Part shown: piece after piece, positions 25,473 through 33,799 of the stretch
How the letters are laid out: each line of letters begins with the position of its first letter
How positions within the stretch are numbered: the first letter of the stretch is position 1
Source of the DNA: a virus
Length of the DNA stretch: 61,356 nucleotides
Virus record (IMG/VR): IMGVR_UViG_3300048580_000637
Span: 1 to 61,356 of that record
Reading direction: 5' to 3' (one strand)
Made by a program: the position numbers and the translations under genes
Notes under the pieces: generated by a model
Database searches by the model: none
What the model was told of the DNA's origin: nothing
What the model saw: the letters and a program-made list of their open reading frames with translations, nothing else

Positions 25473-27249
25473 ATTCCTCTTTCATCTTGGCTTTTACCCA
25501 GTTATCGTTCTCGATTTGACAAAGACTTTTCAAGTAAGCCTCGTAATTATTCAAGTCTTTTACAGTATAGTCTTTTTTGAAGATTGCGTGTAACTTCCAA
25601 GATTTAGGGGGCATCCAGTCTTTAGTTAATTTAGGATTTTTGAATGTTTTGATCATCCATCCCCGGACACTATCAATATGCTCACCTTTCTTATAGGCTT
25701 CCTTGAGGGCGTACTTATAGGCTAAGTATAATTCTCTATCTTTATCGTGAATAATGATCTCTAGTCTTTCGTTAGCGATTTGTTTCTTTTCTTTTGTCGG
25801 AAATTCGTAGCCACAATGAGGACAAATACGAGCGGAAGCGTAGGTTATTTTATTGCAATTTTTGCACTCTTTGATCGGAGCTTGTCCTTTTTGAGTATCA
25901 GAAGATGTAAAAAGCTTAGGATACTCTACATCCTCGATAAATCCATGCTCGGTTACGTTCCCCGCTTGATCCAAAATCAGACAATCGATCTTGCCCAACC
26001 AGCTACAGAGCCGCTGACCCCGACCAGTCATCTGAATATAAAGAGTTCTGCTCTTAGTTGGTCTAGCGTGAATTATGCAAGAAATTGCGGGTAAGTTGAA
26101 CCCTATCCCGCAAGTATTGATATTTATGATCCCCCGCAATCTCAATTCAGCTACTTTTCTAAATATTTCTCTTCTTTCCTGCTCTGGTGTTTCGGCCGTA
26201 ATAACAGCCGTGGGAACACCCCTCTCGTTAAATTCTGTACAGAGGCTTTTAGCGTGTTCCACACCCGTAGCAAAACAAACGAATTGTCTCCCTTGACCGA
26301 GCCTGCGATACTCGGAAACTGTTGATTTTACCGCCTCAAGACAACGAATCTCTAACTGACTAGCATCAAAGTCACCGCCATTAATTTTTACTCCTTTAGT
26401 ATTAATTTTATTTTTAGTTCCAAAATAAACACAACCGACAAGCGCGCCACGTTCGATCATTTCTTTTGGAGTGGGTCCAGTTACCTGAACCTCAAAAATA
26501 TCTCCCAACTCTTCACGCGGAGTTGCTGTTAGTCCAATTACGAGGCGATTATCTACTGGTAGGGTTTTCCCTGAAAAAAGGTGCTGTTGTTTCCGAATTA
26601 CTCCCCATGCTGAGTTTATTTCTTGTAATATCTCTTTTGACTCAGCGTAAACTAGGCTAAGGTGTTTGCATTTTTCTTTAGCTTCCTCAAAAGTAATTTT
26701 GTAAGATTCTATGTCTTCTCTTTCTACAGCGATACCTAATACTGCTAATTCATCACGAATGTCTTTAATTGAGGTTGTTTGCTTACCGTTTTTAAGATTG
26801 GGAAAATTGTCTCTAAACCATTGGCAGTAAGCTGATAGATGAACTTCGTCGGCCAGTATTACTTCGGGATTAAACCAAGTAATATCTCGTCCTCTAGATA
26901 AGGTTTGAGTTGTTGCGATTTGTACTAATTGGCTTCTATCTTCTTTGTAGTTACCAGCAATTACCCCAGCAGATAGTCCAAATTTTCCTAGAGTTTCTAG
27001 GGTTTGCTCAATAAGCACCCTAAAAGGTACTACGATTAAAGTCCGACGCTGTCTTTTTACAGCAGCGTCGTAGATTATTTGACACAAAAATACTGTTTTA
27101 CCCCATCCGCAAGGGGCAACTGCTAAGGCTCTTTTGTAGATTTTTAGAGCATCATACAGTTCTCTTTTAAGAGCTTTTTGGTCATCTCTTAATTGAATTT
27201 GTGGCTTGGTCGGCACGAAAAGTGTTTGTGTTTGTAGTGTTAGTGTCAT
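25441..27249 (-). CDS. DEAD/DEAH superfamily 2 helicase
   Basis: The 602-aa protein has a Q-rich lead (QIQLRDDQKALKRELYDAL), Walker A APCGWGKTVFL, DEVH box ADEVHLSAYC, motif III-like VIGLTATPRE, and C-terminal helicase motif VI QMTGRGQRL. A zinc-ribbon (CKNCNKITYASARICPHCGYEF) follows the second RecA domain. It resembles phage/RecG-UvrB-type SF2 ATPases used in replication or recombination. It heads a transcript leading into tail-fibre genes. Confidence 0.88.
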   Translation of the reverse strand: MTLTLQTQTLFVPTKPQIQLRDDQKALKRELYDALKIYKRALAVAPCGWGKTVFLCQIIYDAAVKRQRRTLIVVPFRVLIEQTLETLGKFGLSAGVIAGNYKEDRSQLVQIATTQTLSRGRDITWFNPEVILADEVHLSAYCQWFRDNFPNLKNGKQTTSIKDIRDELAVLGIAVEREDIESYKITFEEAKEKCKHLSLVYAESKEILQEINSAWGVIRKQQHLFSGKTLPVDNRLVIGLTATPREELGDIFEVQVTGPTPKEMIERGALVGCVYFGTKNKINTKGVKINGGDFDASQLEIRCLEAVKSTVSEYRRLGQGRQFVCFATGVEHAKSLCTEFNERGVPTAVITAETPEQERREIFRKVAELRLRGIININTCGIGFNLPAISCIIHARPTKSRTLYIQMTGRGQRLCSWLGKIDCLILDQAGNVTEHGFIEDVEYPKLFTSSDTQKGQAPIKECKNCNKITYASARICPHCGYEFPTKEKKQIANERLEIIIHDKDRELYLAYKYALKEAYKKGEHIDSVRGWMIKTFKNPKLTKDWMPPKSWKLHAIFKKDYTVKDLNNYEAYLKSLCQIENDNWVKAKMKEEFGDGWDNIRL

Positions 27250-27296
27250 GTTTTTATTTTAGATTATATTTTGGTTTTAATAAAATCTATAGCCAC

Positions 27297-27719
27297 TTAC
27301 AATTGACTATTTTTTTTTCTAGACGAGTCTATTTTAGACTGTATTCCATTTTCGATAAAATCTGAGATAGGTCTCATTATTTCCTTTGTTTCTGTGAGTA
27401 AAATATCCAAATGTTTACCATCTCCTTGTATTTTTTTCTTGTTTGATTTTATTTCAACCCAACTAAGATAAGGTACAGAATTATGCTCTAAAGCTAAACA
27501 AGCTTCTACTGTAACTATTAATTTTTTAGAATATTTATTTTGAAACTCAATCCACACTTCGTATTGACATTGGACTAGACATTGAGAAAACATATGCAGT
27601 GTTCCTTGTAGATAGGAAAATCCGTCTTCCGTCTTTATTTGCCATTCTGAGTAATTAGACTGACTAAAAGTTTCTCTACAAAAAACCTCAATTTGTTTCA
27701 ATGCTTCTATTTTGTTCAT
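27297..27719 (-). CDS. paralogous hypothetical protein A (140 aa)
   Basis: Shares with the next proteins the layout: N-terminal helix ending in (F/V)FC-x-x-x(F/Y), W-x-(I/L) start of the central beta domain, and a C-terminal ETKEIM...I.DFIE helix. Four such genes lie at 27.3-29.4 kb. No known family. Tandem paralogues in phage early regions are often host-interaction proteins; this is inference. Confidence 0.55.
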   Translation of the reverse strand: MNKIEALKQIEVFCRETFSQSNYSEWQIKTEDGFSYLQGTLHMFSQCLVQCQYEVWIEFQNKYSKKLIVTVEACLALEHNSVPYLSWVEIKSNKKKIQGDGKHLDILLTETKEIMRPISDFIENGIQSKIDSSRKKNSQL

Positions 27720-27724
27720 TAGCG

Positions 27725-28201
27725 TTAATCCTCAGCTTTAATTGTTTTGATAAAACCTAAAATAGTTTCCATTATCTTTGTTGCTTCTGGAATCAAAATA
27801 TTGAACTCTTCTTTGTTTCCGCTTGGATAAAGATTATATCTTGAAGTTTCATTGTTTTTGTCAAGACTGTAGTTCCAATGCAGGACAACCAAAGACCCGC
27901 CTAACGTACCTTCTATTGTGATTTTTTCAAAGCATTTGTTTATCAATTGATATTCAGTCGAAATTTCTCGACATTCAATCAAAACTTCATACCTTTTGTT
28001 TTTTATTAACTTACCATAAGTTTTGTAAAGATAATCTTCTTTAATTACCAAAGTTCCTATCAAACGAATACATTTGTCGTCTGCGACTGTATCCCACTCT
28101 GAGATGTCCACTGTATCGTATTCGGAGATACTCATCTGCTCAAAAGTTTTTTTAAAGACATCTCTGATTTCTTTAAGTGACGCTTTTTTTAATAGTTCCA
28201 T
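27725..28201 (-). CDS. paralogous hypothetical protein B (158 aa)
   Basis: The most divergent member of the four-gene family: N-terminal helix (LKEIRDVFKKTF), central beta-rich region, C-terminal EATKIMETILGFIK helix that matches the others. It lies 5 nt upstream of protein A's start. Function unknown. Confidence 0.55.
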   Translation of the reverse strand: MELLKKASLKEIRDVFKKTFEQMSISEYDTVDISEWDTVADDKCIRLIGTLVIKEDYLYKTYGKLIKNKRYEVLIECREISTEYQLINKCFEKITIEGTLGGSLVVLHWNYSLDKNNETSRYNLYPSGNKEEFNILIPEATKIMETILGFIKTIKAED

Positions 28202-28211
28202 TGTTATTGCC

Positions 28212-28544
28212 TCAAATACAAATAACTAAATCGCCGACACAAACATTGACAAATTTCTTGCAGTCATATCGAGAATTATTACAAGCTTGAATAATAGAGG
28301 TATTTTCTTTAACAGAAATAATCATTCCTGACCCTTTATAAAGAATACGATGACCAATGAAGTCGCTAGTTATCGGGTCGTATATTGGCTTGTTTGTAAT
28401 CGAATAAACTAGATGAGAAGTATCTATTCGGATACAATTTAATTTACCACGGTTTATTACTACTTTAAAATCATCGATAACTTCAATTACCTTAGCTGGA
28501 TACGTTCCTTTAGGCGGAAGTCCTAACTCTTTGTTTGTCGCCAT
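28212..28544 (-). CDS. small beta protein with FlgT/OB-like C-terminal-domain pattern
   Basis: The 110-aa protein has the sequence DDFKVVINRGKLNCIRIDTSHLVYSITNKPIYDP...IGHRILYKGSGMIISV, the pattern (V-V-I-N-x-G ... G... V-Y-x-x... DP.T...G...G...V..V) seen in small beta-barrel domains of bacterial proteins such as FlgT C-terminal regions. It interrupts the paralogue series. Function unknown. Confidence 0.55.
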   Translation of the reverse strand: MATNKELGLPPKGTYPAKVIEVIDDFKVVINRGKLNCIRIDTSHLVYSITNKPIYDPITSDFIGHRILYKGSGMIISVKENTSIIQACNNSRYDCKKFVNVCVGDLVICI

Positions 28545-28567
28545 TGTTTTAACTCTTAGTAATGTTT

Positions 28568-28930
28568 TTACTCTTGGATTTCATCGAGAATAAAGTTAAA
28601 AATATTTAACATTATTTTTCGAGTTTCTCTGTATTTGTTATCAAAATAATCAGATTTTGACTTTCTAATATAATTAAATGCTATTTGATTCTCATAACGA
28701 TAGTTATTGTCTCTATCATCAGGGTTTATCCATAATTCAAACGTGCCTACATAATACGCTTTGCATAAAACACGCTTAAGCGGACTATCCAGAAAAACCT
28801 CTATTATTAATTCATCAGGAAAAAGTGGACACTGAATTATATTATTTTCAGAGTCAAGATTCCATCTTAAATTTGGATAACTTCTGTGACAGAATTCCAA
28901 TATTTTCTCTGTTACTTGTTTTATGTCCAT
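28568..28930 (-). CDS. paralogous hypothetical protein C (120 aa)
   Basis: N-terminus VTEKILEFCHRSYPNLRWNLDSE and C-terminus ETRKIMLNIFNFILDEIQE are closely similar to protein D (FCEGRYPDLKWSWDYS ... KARKIVREIFNFIEDEIQE). Clear tandem duplication with divergence of the middle. Function unknown. Confidence 0.6.
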   Translation of the reverse strand: MDIKQVTEKILEFCHRSYPNLRWNLDSENNIIQCPLFPDELIIEVFLDSPLKRVLCKAYYVGTFELWINPDDRDNNYRYENQIAFNYIRKSKSDYFDNKYRETRKIMLNIFNFILDEIQE

Positions 28931-28943
28931 TTGTTACTCCTGT

Positions 28944-29390
28944 CTATTCTTGGATTTCATCTTCAATAAAATTAAAGATTTCTCTCACTATTTTTCTGGC
29001 TTTTTTTACTAAAAGCCAGCTATCATCATTCCACTCGTCATGAGTGGCAATCGTAAACTCTAACTCGCTATTCTTATCATGGTTTAGACTTACTTGAAAG
29101 CTACCTGACCAGGGAAGTAAGGATTTTTCTTCTGATTGAGATATTCGAAGCAACCCTAGTATATAATCGTAAGTAGCTTCTTTTTCGTAAGAATAACGCT
29201 CTTGTTTTTTCTCTGAGCGAATTTCTAGCTCCAGTTTAAACAAAGAGCAAGAACCAAAAATAAGTGAAACATCCTTACAATTATCAATACCACTATAAGA
29301 ATAATCCCAAGACCATTTTAAATCTGGATATCTTCCCTCACAAAAATTAAACAGTTTTTCCGCTACTAACCGTGTGTCCATTAGTGTCAC
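28944..29390 (-). CDS. paralogous hypothetical protein D (148 aa)
   Basis: Closest relative of protein C by both termini; its central part has extra beta strands. It lies 13 nt upstream of protein C. The ATG may be at 29381 (MDTRLVAEKLFNF). Function unknown. Confidence 0.6.
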   Translation of the reverse strand: MTLMDTRLVAEKLFNFCEGRYPDLKWSWDYSYSGIDNCKDVSLIFGSCSLFKLELEIRSEKKQERYSYEKEATYDYILGLLRISQSEEKSLLPWSGSFQVSLNHDKNSELEFTIATHDEWNDDSWLLVKKARKIVREIFNFIEDEIQE

Positions 29391-29408
29391 TCCTGTTGGG
29401 TGAAATTA

Positions 29409-29561
29409 CTAGGAAATACCTACTGATTCCTCTACTAGAATACCGCGATGCCCGTTGCGGCTTAAAGCGTCTAAATAAGCCATTAATCGGCTTTCGTGCA
29501 TAGAAGTTTTAATCTTGCAAGGTTTATTTTTTCTATCTATTGTTCTGATTGTATATTTCAT
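29409..29561 (-). CDS. small protein, 50 aa
   Basis: ATG (29561) overlaps the stop of the preceding gene (ATGA-like). The product (MKYTIRTIDRKNKPCKIKTS...) is basic and ends EESVGIS. Coupling to its neighbour supports translation. No family recognised. Confidence 0.5.
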   Translation of the reverse strand: MKYTIRTIDRKNKPCKIKTSMHESRLMAYLDALSRNGHRGILVEESVGIS

Positions 29562-29719
29562 TGTCTCCAATCCTTTAAGTGTTTTCTACAATTTTCTAGA
29601 TGCGCTTTAAGCCTATTAGCAGACTCTTGTTCTTCCGTTCCTCTGACAAGTCCTTTGTTCTTGTCAATCTCATCCTGACTTGATAATTTAGCCCATGCTT
29701 TCTTTTTTTCTTCTGTCAT
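29558..29719 (-). CDS. small charged protein, 53 aa
   Basis: Frame from ATG 29719 to TGA, overlapping the next gene by 4 nt. The product (MTEEKKKAWAKLSSQDEIDK...) is helical and charged. No family recognised; part of the early small-gene run. Confidence 0.5.
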   Translation of the reverse strand: MTEEKKKAWAKLSSQDEIDKNKGLVRGTEEQESANRLKAHLENCRKHLKDWRQ

Positions 29720-29721
29720 GA

Positions 29722-29910
29722 TTACACCTTTACTTTTTTAAAACCCCGTTGTTCTAAAACTTTATTATACTCCTGGATTTTAGAGTATAAAATGGCACGT
29801 TTTTTTTGGACATTTTCTCCAGATTCTTTTTTAGAATTTCGATATTGTCCCGCATAGAAATTAGCGTAATAACTAATTTCAGCAGTGTTCATGTTTACGA
29901 TAAGCTTCAT
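29722..29910 (-). CDS. small basic protein, 62 aa
   Basis: First gene behind the promoter at 29937-29965. The product (MKLIVNMNTAEISYYANFYAGQY...) ends in a basic helix (EQRGFKKVKV). No family recognised. It leads the small-gene and paralogue series. Confidence 0.5.
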   Translation of the reverse strand: MKLIVNMNTAEISYYANFYAGQYRNSKKESGENVQKKRAILYSKIQEYNKVLEQRGFKKVKV

Positions 29911-29936
29911 GATTTCCTCTTCAATCTATTACTTAA

Positions 29937-29965
29937 ATCTTACATCATTTTACTAGAATTGTCAA
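29937..29965 (-). promoter_or_regulatory. sigma70-type promoter of the small-gene/paralogue operon
   Basis: Minus-strand TTGACA (29965-29960), 17 bp, TAAGAT (29942-29937). The -35 flank (TTGACAATTCTAGTA) matches the early promoter near 38.1 kb. It overlaps the last codons of the upstream 67-aa gene. Confidence 0.65.
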
Positions 29966-30165
29966 GAAATTTCTGTAAAATCTTCTTTGCGAAAACAGTA
30001 AAAATGTTCTCCTTTTGTGAGGTGATCGAGTGACTCAAAGTGATAGTAGATTCCTATAGCAGTCTTAACAATCCCCAGTGGTTTGCACCGAGGAAAAACT
30101 TGACCATAGGAATTGACACGATAAACCTTTTCAGGGTATCGAGAGGGAATGTATTGTCCAATCAT
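29962..30165 (-). CDS. hypothetical protein, 67 aa
   Basis: The ATG is just 2-4 nt after the 3' end of the tRNA-like RNA, with no Shine-Dalgarno visible. The product (MIGQYIPSRYPEKVYRVNSYG...) contains an RVNSYGQVFP...YYHFESLDHL pattern. It would be translated from a transcript whose 5' region is the tRNA-like structure, if that is not processed off. Confidence 0.5.
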   Translation of the reverse strand: MIGQYIPSRYPEKVYRVNSYGQVFPRCKPLGIVKTAIGIYYHFESLDHLTKGEHFYCFRKEDFTEIS

Positions 30166-30169
30166 TAGG

Positions 30170-30367
30170 TACTAGAGACGGGAATTGAACCCGCAAAACT
30201 TAATTAAATCTACTCCTGACGAAACGCCCTTCCCTCACTCAATCTTTGCCAAGTTCGGTGGATTCGCAAATTTCAGTTTTGAAACAAAAAATAACTTTAT
30301 TTTTTGCATTAAGTCCCTTTTCGGTTGAAGGCTCCGTTTCAGCCTTTAGCTACCAAGCTACTCTAGC
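30170..30367 (-). ncRNA. tRNA-like RNA with ~125-nt insertion (possible interrupted tRNA)
   Basis: The minus strand holds a 7-bp acceptor stem (GCTAGAG / CTCTAGT) with discriminator A and CC, and a clear T arm (GCGGG-TTCAATT-CCCGT). A short D-like hairpin and a hairpin AAGGCT-GAAACGG-AGCCTT sit where D and anticodon arms belong. About 125 nt then separate the anticodon-like hairpin from the T arm, closed by ACTTAAT / ATTAAGT and holding a 10-bp hairpin (CAAAAAATAA / TTATTTTTTG). The loop lacks the usual T33. It could be an intron-bearing or degenerate tRNA. A promoter lies right upstream. Confidence 0.5.
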
Positions 30368-30373
30368 ACTTTA

Positions 30374-30402
30374 ATCCTATCAGGGACTCCTAAAATTGTC
30401 AA
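30374..30402 (-). promoter_or_regulatory. promoter of the tRNA-like RNA
   Basis: Minus-strand TTGACA (30402-30397), 17 bp, TAGGAT (30379-30374), placing the start of transcription at or next to the first acceptor-stem base (30367). The gene therefore seems to start with its mature 5' end. Confidence 0.6.
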
Positions 30403-30407
30403 TCCTA

Positions 30408-33275
30408 TCAGGTGCTTATATCCTGTAAATAGCAATCAGAAAACGGAATTGTAAAAATGATCACAGACCCATTTAGAACAGTTTCTACCCTCAAAAGCCA
30501 TTGATCGTCAAAAGTTACTTCTATAATTTTTCCGACCGCTCTCGGAGGGATAGTTCGCTCTCCTATCTGAATAGGTGCAGCCGTCCGCACTAATACCCTT
30601 TCTTTTTCAAGATCAGGTAAGTTATCGATGTGTACACCATCAGCCGATAGCTCATCGACTGGTTCTGGTTCAATTTTTACTGTCTCAGGTTCTGATTTTG
30701 GCGTAGGAGTGGGAACCTGAATAACTTCCTCTTTTATCTCTGATTGATATTCCAGAGAATCTTCTATCTCAAAAGTTTCTACTACTTTTGGCTCTTGATA
30801 GTGCAACACCATACCCCTTGACTTAATTTCTAATCGTCCATAGCCAGCTTGCTCTAACTGAGTAAGTAGGGTACGGGCGATAGATGTATTTACTTTTTCC
30901 CCATTAATTTTACGCCCGCCGAATTTTTGGGCAACGTCCCGAGGTTTAATTTGACCTGCGCTTTTAACGATCTCCCAGATTTCGGATAAAATACCCTGTA
31001 CTGGATTTTCGTCCTGAGACGTGACTCCCTGAATTGTCAAGAATTGACTGATATAGAAGTCGGTCATCTTAGCAGCTTTAATGGCTGTTTGTACAGGAAT
31101 ACTGTAAAGATTGGTATTATCTGGATCAAATATCCAATTGAGAAGATGAATACTTAATGTAAGCCTTAAAAAGGTCTTCATTTGTTTTCCTAAGTAGGAA
31201 GCAAATGATGGATTAATCGCTCGATACTTCTTAATAAGTATCTCGTAATGGTACTTAATACCAAAGGCATAACTTTCTCCAATTTCGCTAAACCAGCAAT
31301 TATGAGGATCGACAATCCCATCCTCATCGGCTTCTAGGCTAATTCCACTGATTTGATTGATAATATTTTCGATACACTCATCGATAGAATTAGGGTCTTC
31401 TGGCGGCTTACCAGGGCGAGGATCAAGAGGTTCGTGTAGCAAGAAAAGATACCGAGAAACCGCTCCGTCAACATCATTAGATAAATCAAGATATTTCCTA
31501 AGTTTGTCGACTTGTATCCCACCTAATTTATTAAGTGTCTGTCCATCTAAATAGTATCGATTATCTTTGTTTACACGGTCAAAAGTATTTCGGATTGGTC
31601 CATTCCAATTGCTTAAATCTCGTTGCCGGTCATTCCCTTTACCACCTGATCGGTACTGATTTAATCCCTCGAAAAATCCCGATAGCTCATCATAGACGAC
31701 TACCCCACCTTGCCAAGAAGGTTGTGAGGACATCGTTTTTAAAATGCCATCAAGAGTCCCCTCGTCGTAAAACCACCGACGCGCCTGACAGTGTTCTTTT
31801 TCGTAAAGACGTGGGTTGATTTCAGCGTTTGTTTTGTTTGCCTTGCGATCTGATGCTGACATTTCTTGCCACGCAGCTTTTAGATCGTCTAGTGTGGATT
31901 GTTCCTTAGTAACTCTTTTCTGCTCGGCTAAATCTTTTCTTTTCAAAACCCGACAAACTTCGTTTTGAGTGAGAGTTTTTCCAGTAGAAACCCCGCCTAA
32001 GTCTGCACAATAGAAGATCGGGTATTCCTTCCAGCATTCCCTTTCTCTTGCAGTAGTTCGGAGGTTAATCGCAAACCGACTTCCTAAAATAGCTCCTAGT
32101 ATTGGCCATAAAGAATGCAGTAATCTGATTGGGGGTTGATTCAAAGTTTTGGCACGGGATATAATCGCTTCGGCTAAAGGTTTGGGAAGTATCTCAAAAA
32201 GATCAATCTCTTTTTTCTGGTAATGCTTACCTTTCAGGAACCCTTCTAATCCTGATTTAATAGCGTCCCCTTCTGCTATTTCTGTTTTACGGATTTCAAT
32301 TAAATGTCGTATTTCTGCTGGTTTTTTACCAGTGGCTTTTGCCCACAGATCGACTTTTTCTTGCCATTGAGTTCGGGTAATTTCGTCTTGACCAATACAG
32401 CCGTCAATAGCTGTTATTAGGTCTTGAAAAGTCATCGTTTCTGTTACCGTGACTTCTTTTTCTTTGCTCTCTTTTATTTCTTTTGGCTTATCAACTATTG
32501 AAGTTAATAATGTATCGAGAGTTACCTTCTTTTCTTCAATCCAATTGATAATATCTACCCCTTGAGATTCTGGCAAGTGATCCCATAAAGGAGAATCTGG
32601 ATAGGCATAAAGCCATTTTGCATCGGGGAAATCTTGATAAATTTTCTGGCAGTGAGACACTCCCCCTTTGTCACGATCAGGACATAAAACCAGATTTGCT
32701 CCCTTTAAAGCTTCTGTGTGAAGCGGCTGCCATTTCTTTGATCCGCCTATATTACAAGTGGCAACTAATCCCAGAGATTCAAGCTTTTCTACTTTAGCCT
32801 CACCCTCAACTACAAATACCCGGGTTCCTTCCTTAATAGCCTTTTCCAGCCGATCTTGACGGTAAAGAGGTATATCTTTGTACTCAATATCACCTAGTCC
32901 CCATTTCCAATTTTTACCATTATCTGTAGAATGCTGCTGCTTGATATCCTTTTTCCAGATACCATTCTCTTGATAGTCCTTCCGGTACACACGGATTTTC
33001 AAGCCACTGGCAAGAGGGGGATAAAGGGAGTATTGAGTTTTTTCTGTTTTGTAGTCGGAAAATTTGACTTCTTTCTTGAGATAGTAGAGCGGTGTACCCT
33101 CACTATCTACGTTGCTCGATTTTTCCCATCCTGGTGCAGGGTCGTAGTTTCGCTTGCATACCGAGAGTAGATTGCCGTCCTGGGCTGTGTACATATAGCA
33201 CCAATCAGGCTTGCCACAGTGGGGACAAGGATTGTTTTTATCGATCTTGACACGGTTAGAGTTTTGTGTTACCAT
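30408..33275 (-). CDS. primase/TOPRIM-DUF3987 replication protein
   Basis: The 955-aa protein has an N-terminal Cys/His zinc motif (NPCPHCGKPDWCYMY), a TOPRIM-like region (VFVVEGEAKVEKLESLG ... LVLCPDRDKGG), then a DUF3987 helicase-like domain with Walker A GGVSTGKTLT, acidic FDELSGFFEGLNQ and the RNTFDRV motif. The C-terminal ~100 residues form an SH3-like tail after a Pro/Glu-rich linker. Such proteins combine priming and helicase roles in phage and plasmid replication. It is the largest early gene. Confidence 0.85.
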   Translation of the reverse strand: MVTQNSNRVKIDKNNPCPHCGKPDWCYMYTAQDGNLLSVCKRNYDPAPGWEKSSNVDSEGTPLYYLKKEVKFSDYKTEKTQYSLYPPLASGLKIRVYRKDYQENGIWKKDIKQQHSTDNGKNWKWGLGDIEYKDIPLYRQDRLEKAIKEGTRVFVVEGEAKVEKLESLGLVATCNIGGSKKWQPLHTEALKGANLVLCPDRDKGGVSHCQKIYQDFPDAKWLYAYPDSPLWDHLPESQGVDIINWIEEKKVTLDTLLTSIVDKPKEIKESKEKEVTVTETMTFQDLITAIDGCIGQDEITRTQWQEKVDLWAKATGKKPAEIRHLIEIRKTEIAEGDAIKSGLEGFLKGKHYQKKEIDLFEILPKPLAEAIISRAKTLNQPPIRLLHSLWPILGAILGSRFAINLRTTARERECWKEYPIFYCADLGGVSTGKTLTQNEVCRVLKRKDLAEQKRVTKEQSTLDDLKAAWQEMSASDRKANKTNAEINPRLYEKEHCQARRWFYDEGTLDGILKTMSSQPSWQGGVVVYDELSGFFEGLNQYRSGGKGNDRQRDLSNWNGPIRNTFDRVNKDNRYYLDGQTLNKLGGIQVDKLRKYLDLSNDVDGAVSRYLFLLHEPLDPRPGKPPEDPNSIDECIENIINQISGISLEADEDGIVDPHNCWFSEIGESYAFGIKYHYEILIKKYRAINPSFASYLGKQMKTFLRLTLSIHLLNWIFDPDNTNLYSIPVQTAIKAAKMTDFYISQFLTIQGVTSQDENPVQGILSEIWEIVKSAGQIKPRDVAQKFGGRKINGEKVNTSIARTLLTQLEQAGYGRLEIKSRGMVLHYQEPKVVETFEIEDSLEYQSEIKEEVIQVPTPTPKSEPETVKIEPEPVDELSADGVHIDNLPDLEKERVLVRTAAPIQIGERTIPPRAVGKIIEVTFDDQWLLRVETVLNGSVIIFTIPFSDCYLQDIST

Positions 33276-33281
33276 AGTTTC

Positions 33282-33329
33282 TATATGAAAAGTGTTTGTT
33301 TACACGACCCGCCTCTGAGCGGGTTTTTT
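33282..33329 (+). ncRNA. possible short plus-strand transcript over the primase start
   Basis: On the plus strand TTGACA (33247-33252), 17 bp and TACCAT (33270-33275) are followed by a strong intrinsic terminator at 33307-33329. Predicted transcript about 48 nt. It would be antisense to the primase leader. The -35/-10 lie within the primase coding start, so the promoter may be fortuitous; the terminator is clearer than the promoter. Confidence 0.3.
33307..33329 (+). terminator. intrinsic terminator, plus direction
   Basis: Stem ACCCGC / GCGGGT with a 6-nt loop and a run of T on the plus strand. No plus-strand gene precedes it, so either it ends a short antisense RNA or blocks plus-strand read-through into the region of the repressor. 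Confidence 0.6.
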
Positions 33330-33446
33330 GTTGGGTAGTTGGGTAGATGGGTAGGAGGGAGCAAATCAAGGTATTTACTATCCTAGCAGAATTTTCTTGA
33401 TCGGTAAATACTACACTTGCACTACACCTGTAAATCCTTGCTACGC

Positions 33447-33671
33447 TTAGGTTTTAGATTTATGCAAAGAGTTGTAAAACGCAGCTTCGCCTTCTTTTCT
33501 GGCATTGAGTTCGGTGTCAATGGGGATAAAAAGGTAAGATTTTAGTGCAATTTCAAATACTTCTTGGGTCTTTAGGTCTAAAACCTCGGCCCTTTGACAA
33601 ATTTCAGCCCATAGCTCTCGTTTTACCCGGATCGAAACAACTTTTATTGGGGCATCTTGATTGGCGGACAT
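33447..33671 (-). CDS. small DNA-binding protein, ribbon-helix-helix pattern, 74 aa
   Basis: IKVVSIRVKRELWAEICQRAEVLDLKTQEVFEIALKSYLF fits the RHH fold: one beta strand with alternating polar residues (KVVSIRVKRELW), then two helices. RHH dimers bind operators. Lies divergent to the cI-like repressor gene, in the regulatory switch region. Family by pattern. Confidence 0.6.
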   Translation of the reverse strand: MSANQDAPIKVVSIRVKRELWAEICQRAEVLDLKTQEVFEIALKSYLFIPIDTELNARKEGEAAFYNSLHKSKT

Positions 33672-33720
33672 AGTTCAATCTACAGAATTTTCTATATTGT
33701 AGCATAAAAGTTGAGATTGG

Positions 33721-33753
33721 TTGCAAGTTTTTTGTAAGTTTTTTGTAAGTTTT
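33721..33753. promoter_or_regulatory. tandem 11-bp operator-like repeats
   Basis: Three tandem copies of TTG(C/T)AAGTTTT lie between the RHH gene and the repressor gene. The same motif recurs twice, inverted, at 38142-38166 above the early promoter. Shared spacing (11 bp, one helical turn) suggests a bound regulator, probably the repressor. Confidence 0.55.
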
Positions 33754-33766
33754 TTACAGGGTAGTG

Positions 33767-33784
33767 TAAGATAAGGGTATCTTA
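33767..33784. promoter_or_regulatory. palindromic operator overlapping repressor -10
   Basis: TAAGATA-AGGG-TATCTTA, an inverted repeat covering a -10-like TAAGAT (33767-33772) with TTGTAA 18 bp upstream. A near-identical AGATAAGGGTATCT core occurs at 38211-38224. This fits autoregulation of the downstream repressor. Confidence 0.5.
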
Positions 33785-33799
33785 TCAAAATACACTTTT

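Noticed and set aside
30170-30367. tmRNA (ssrA)
   Set aside because: Too short, no G3-U70 alanine signal, no recognisable tag reading frame, and the 5' domain sequence is unlike tmRNA.
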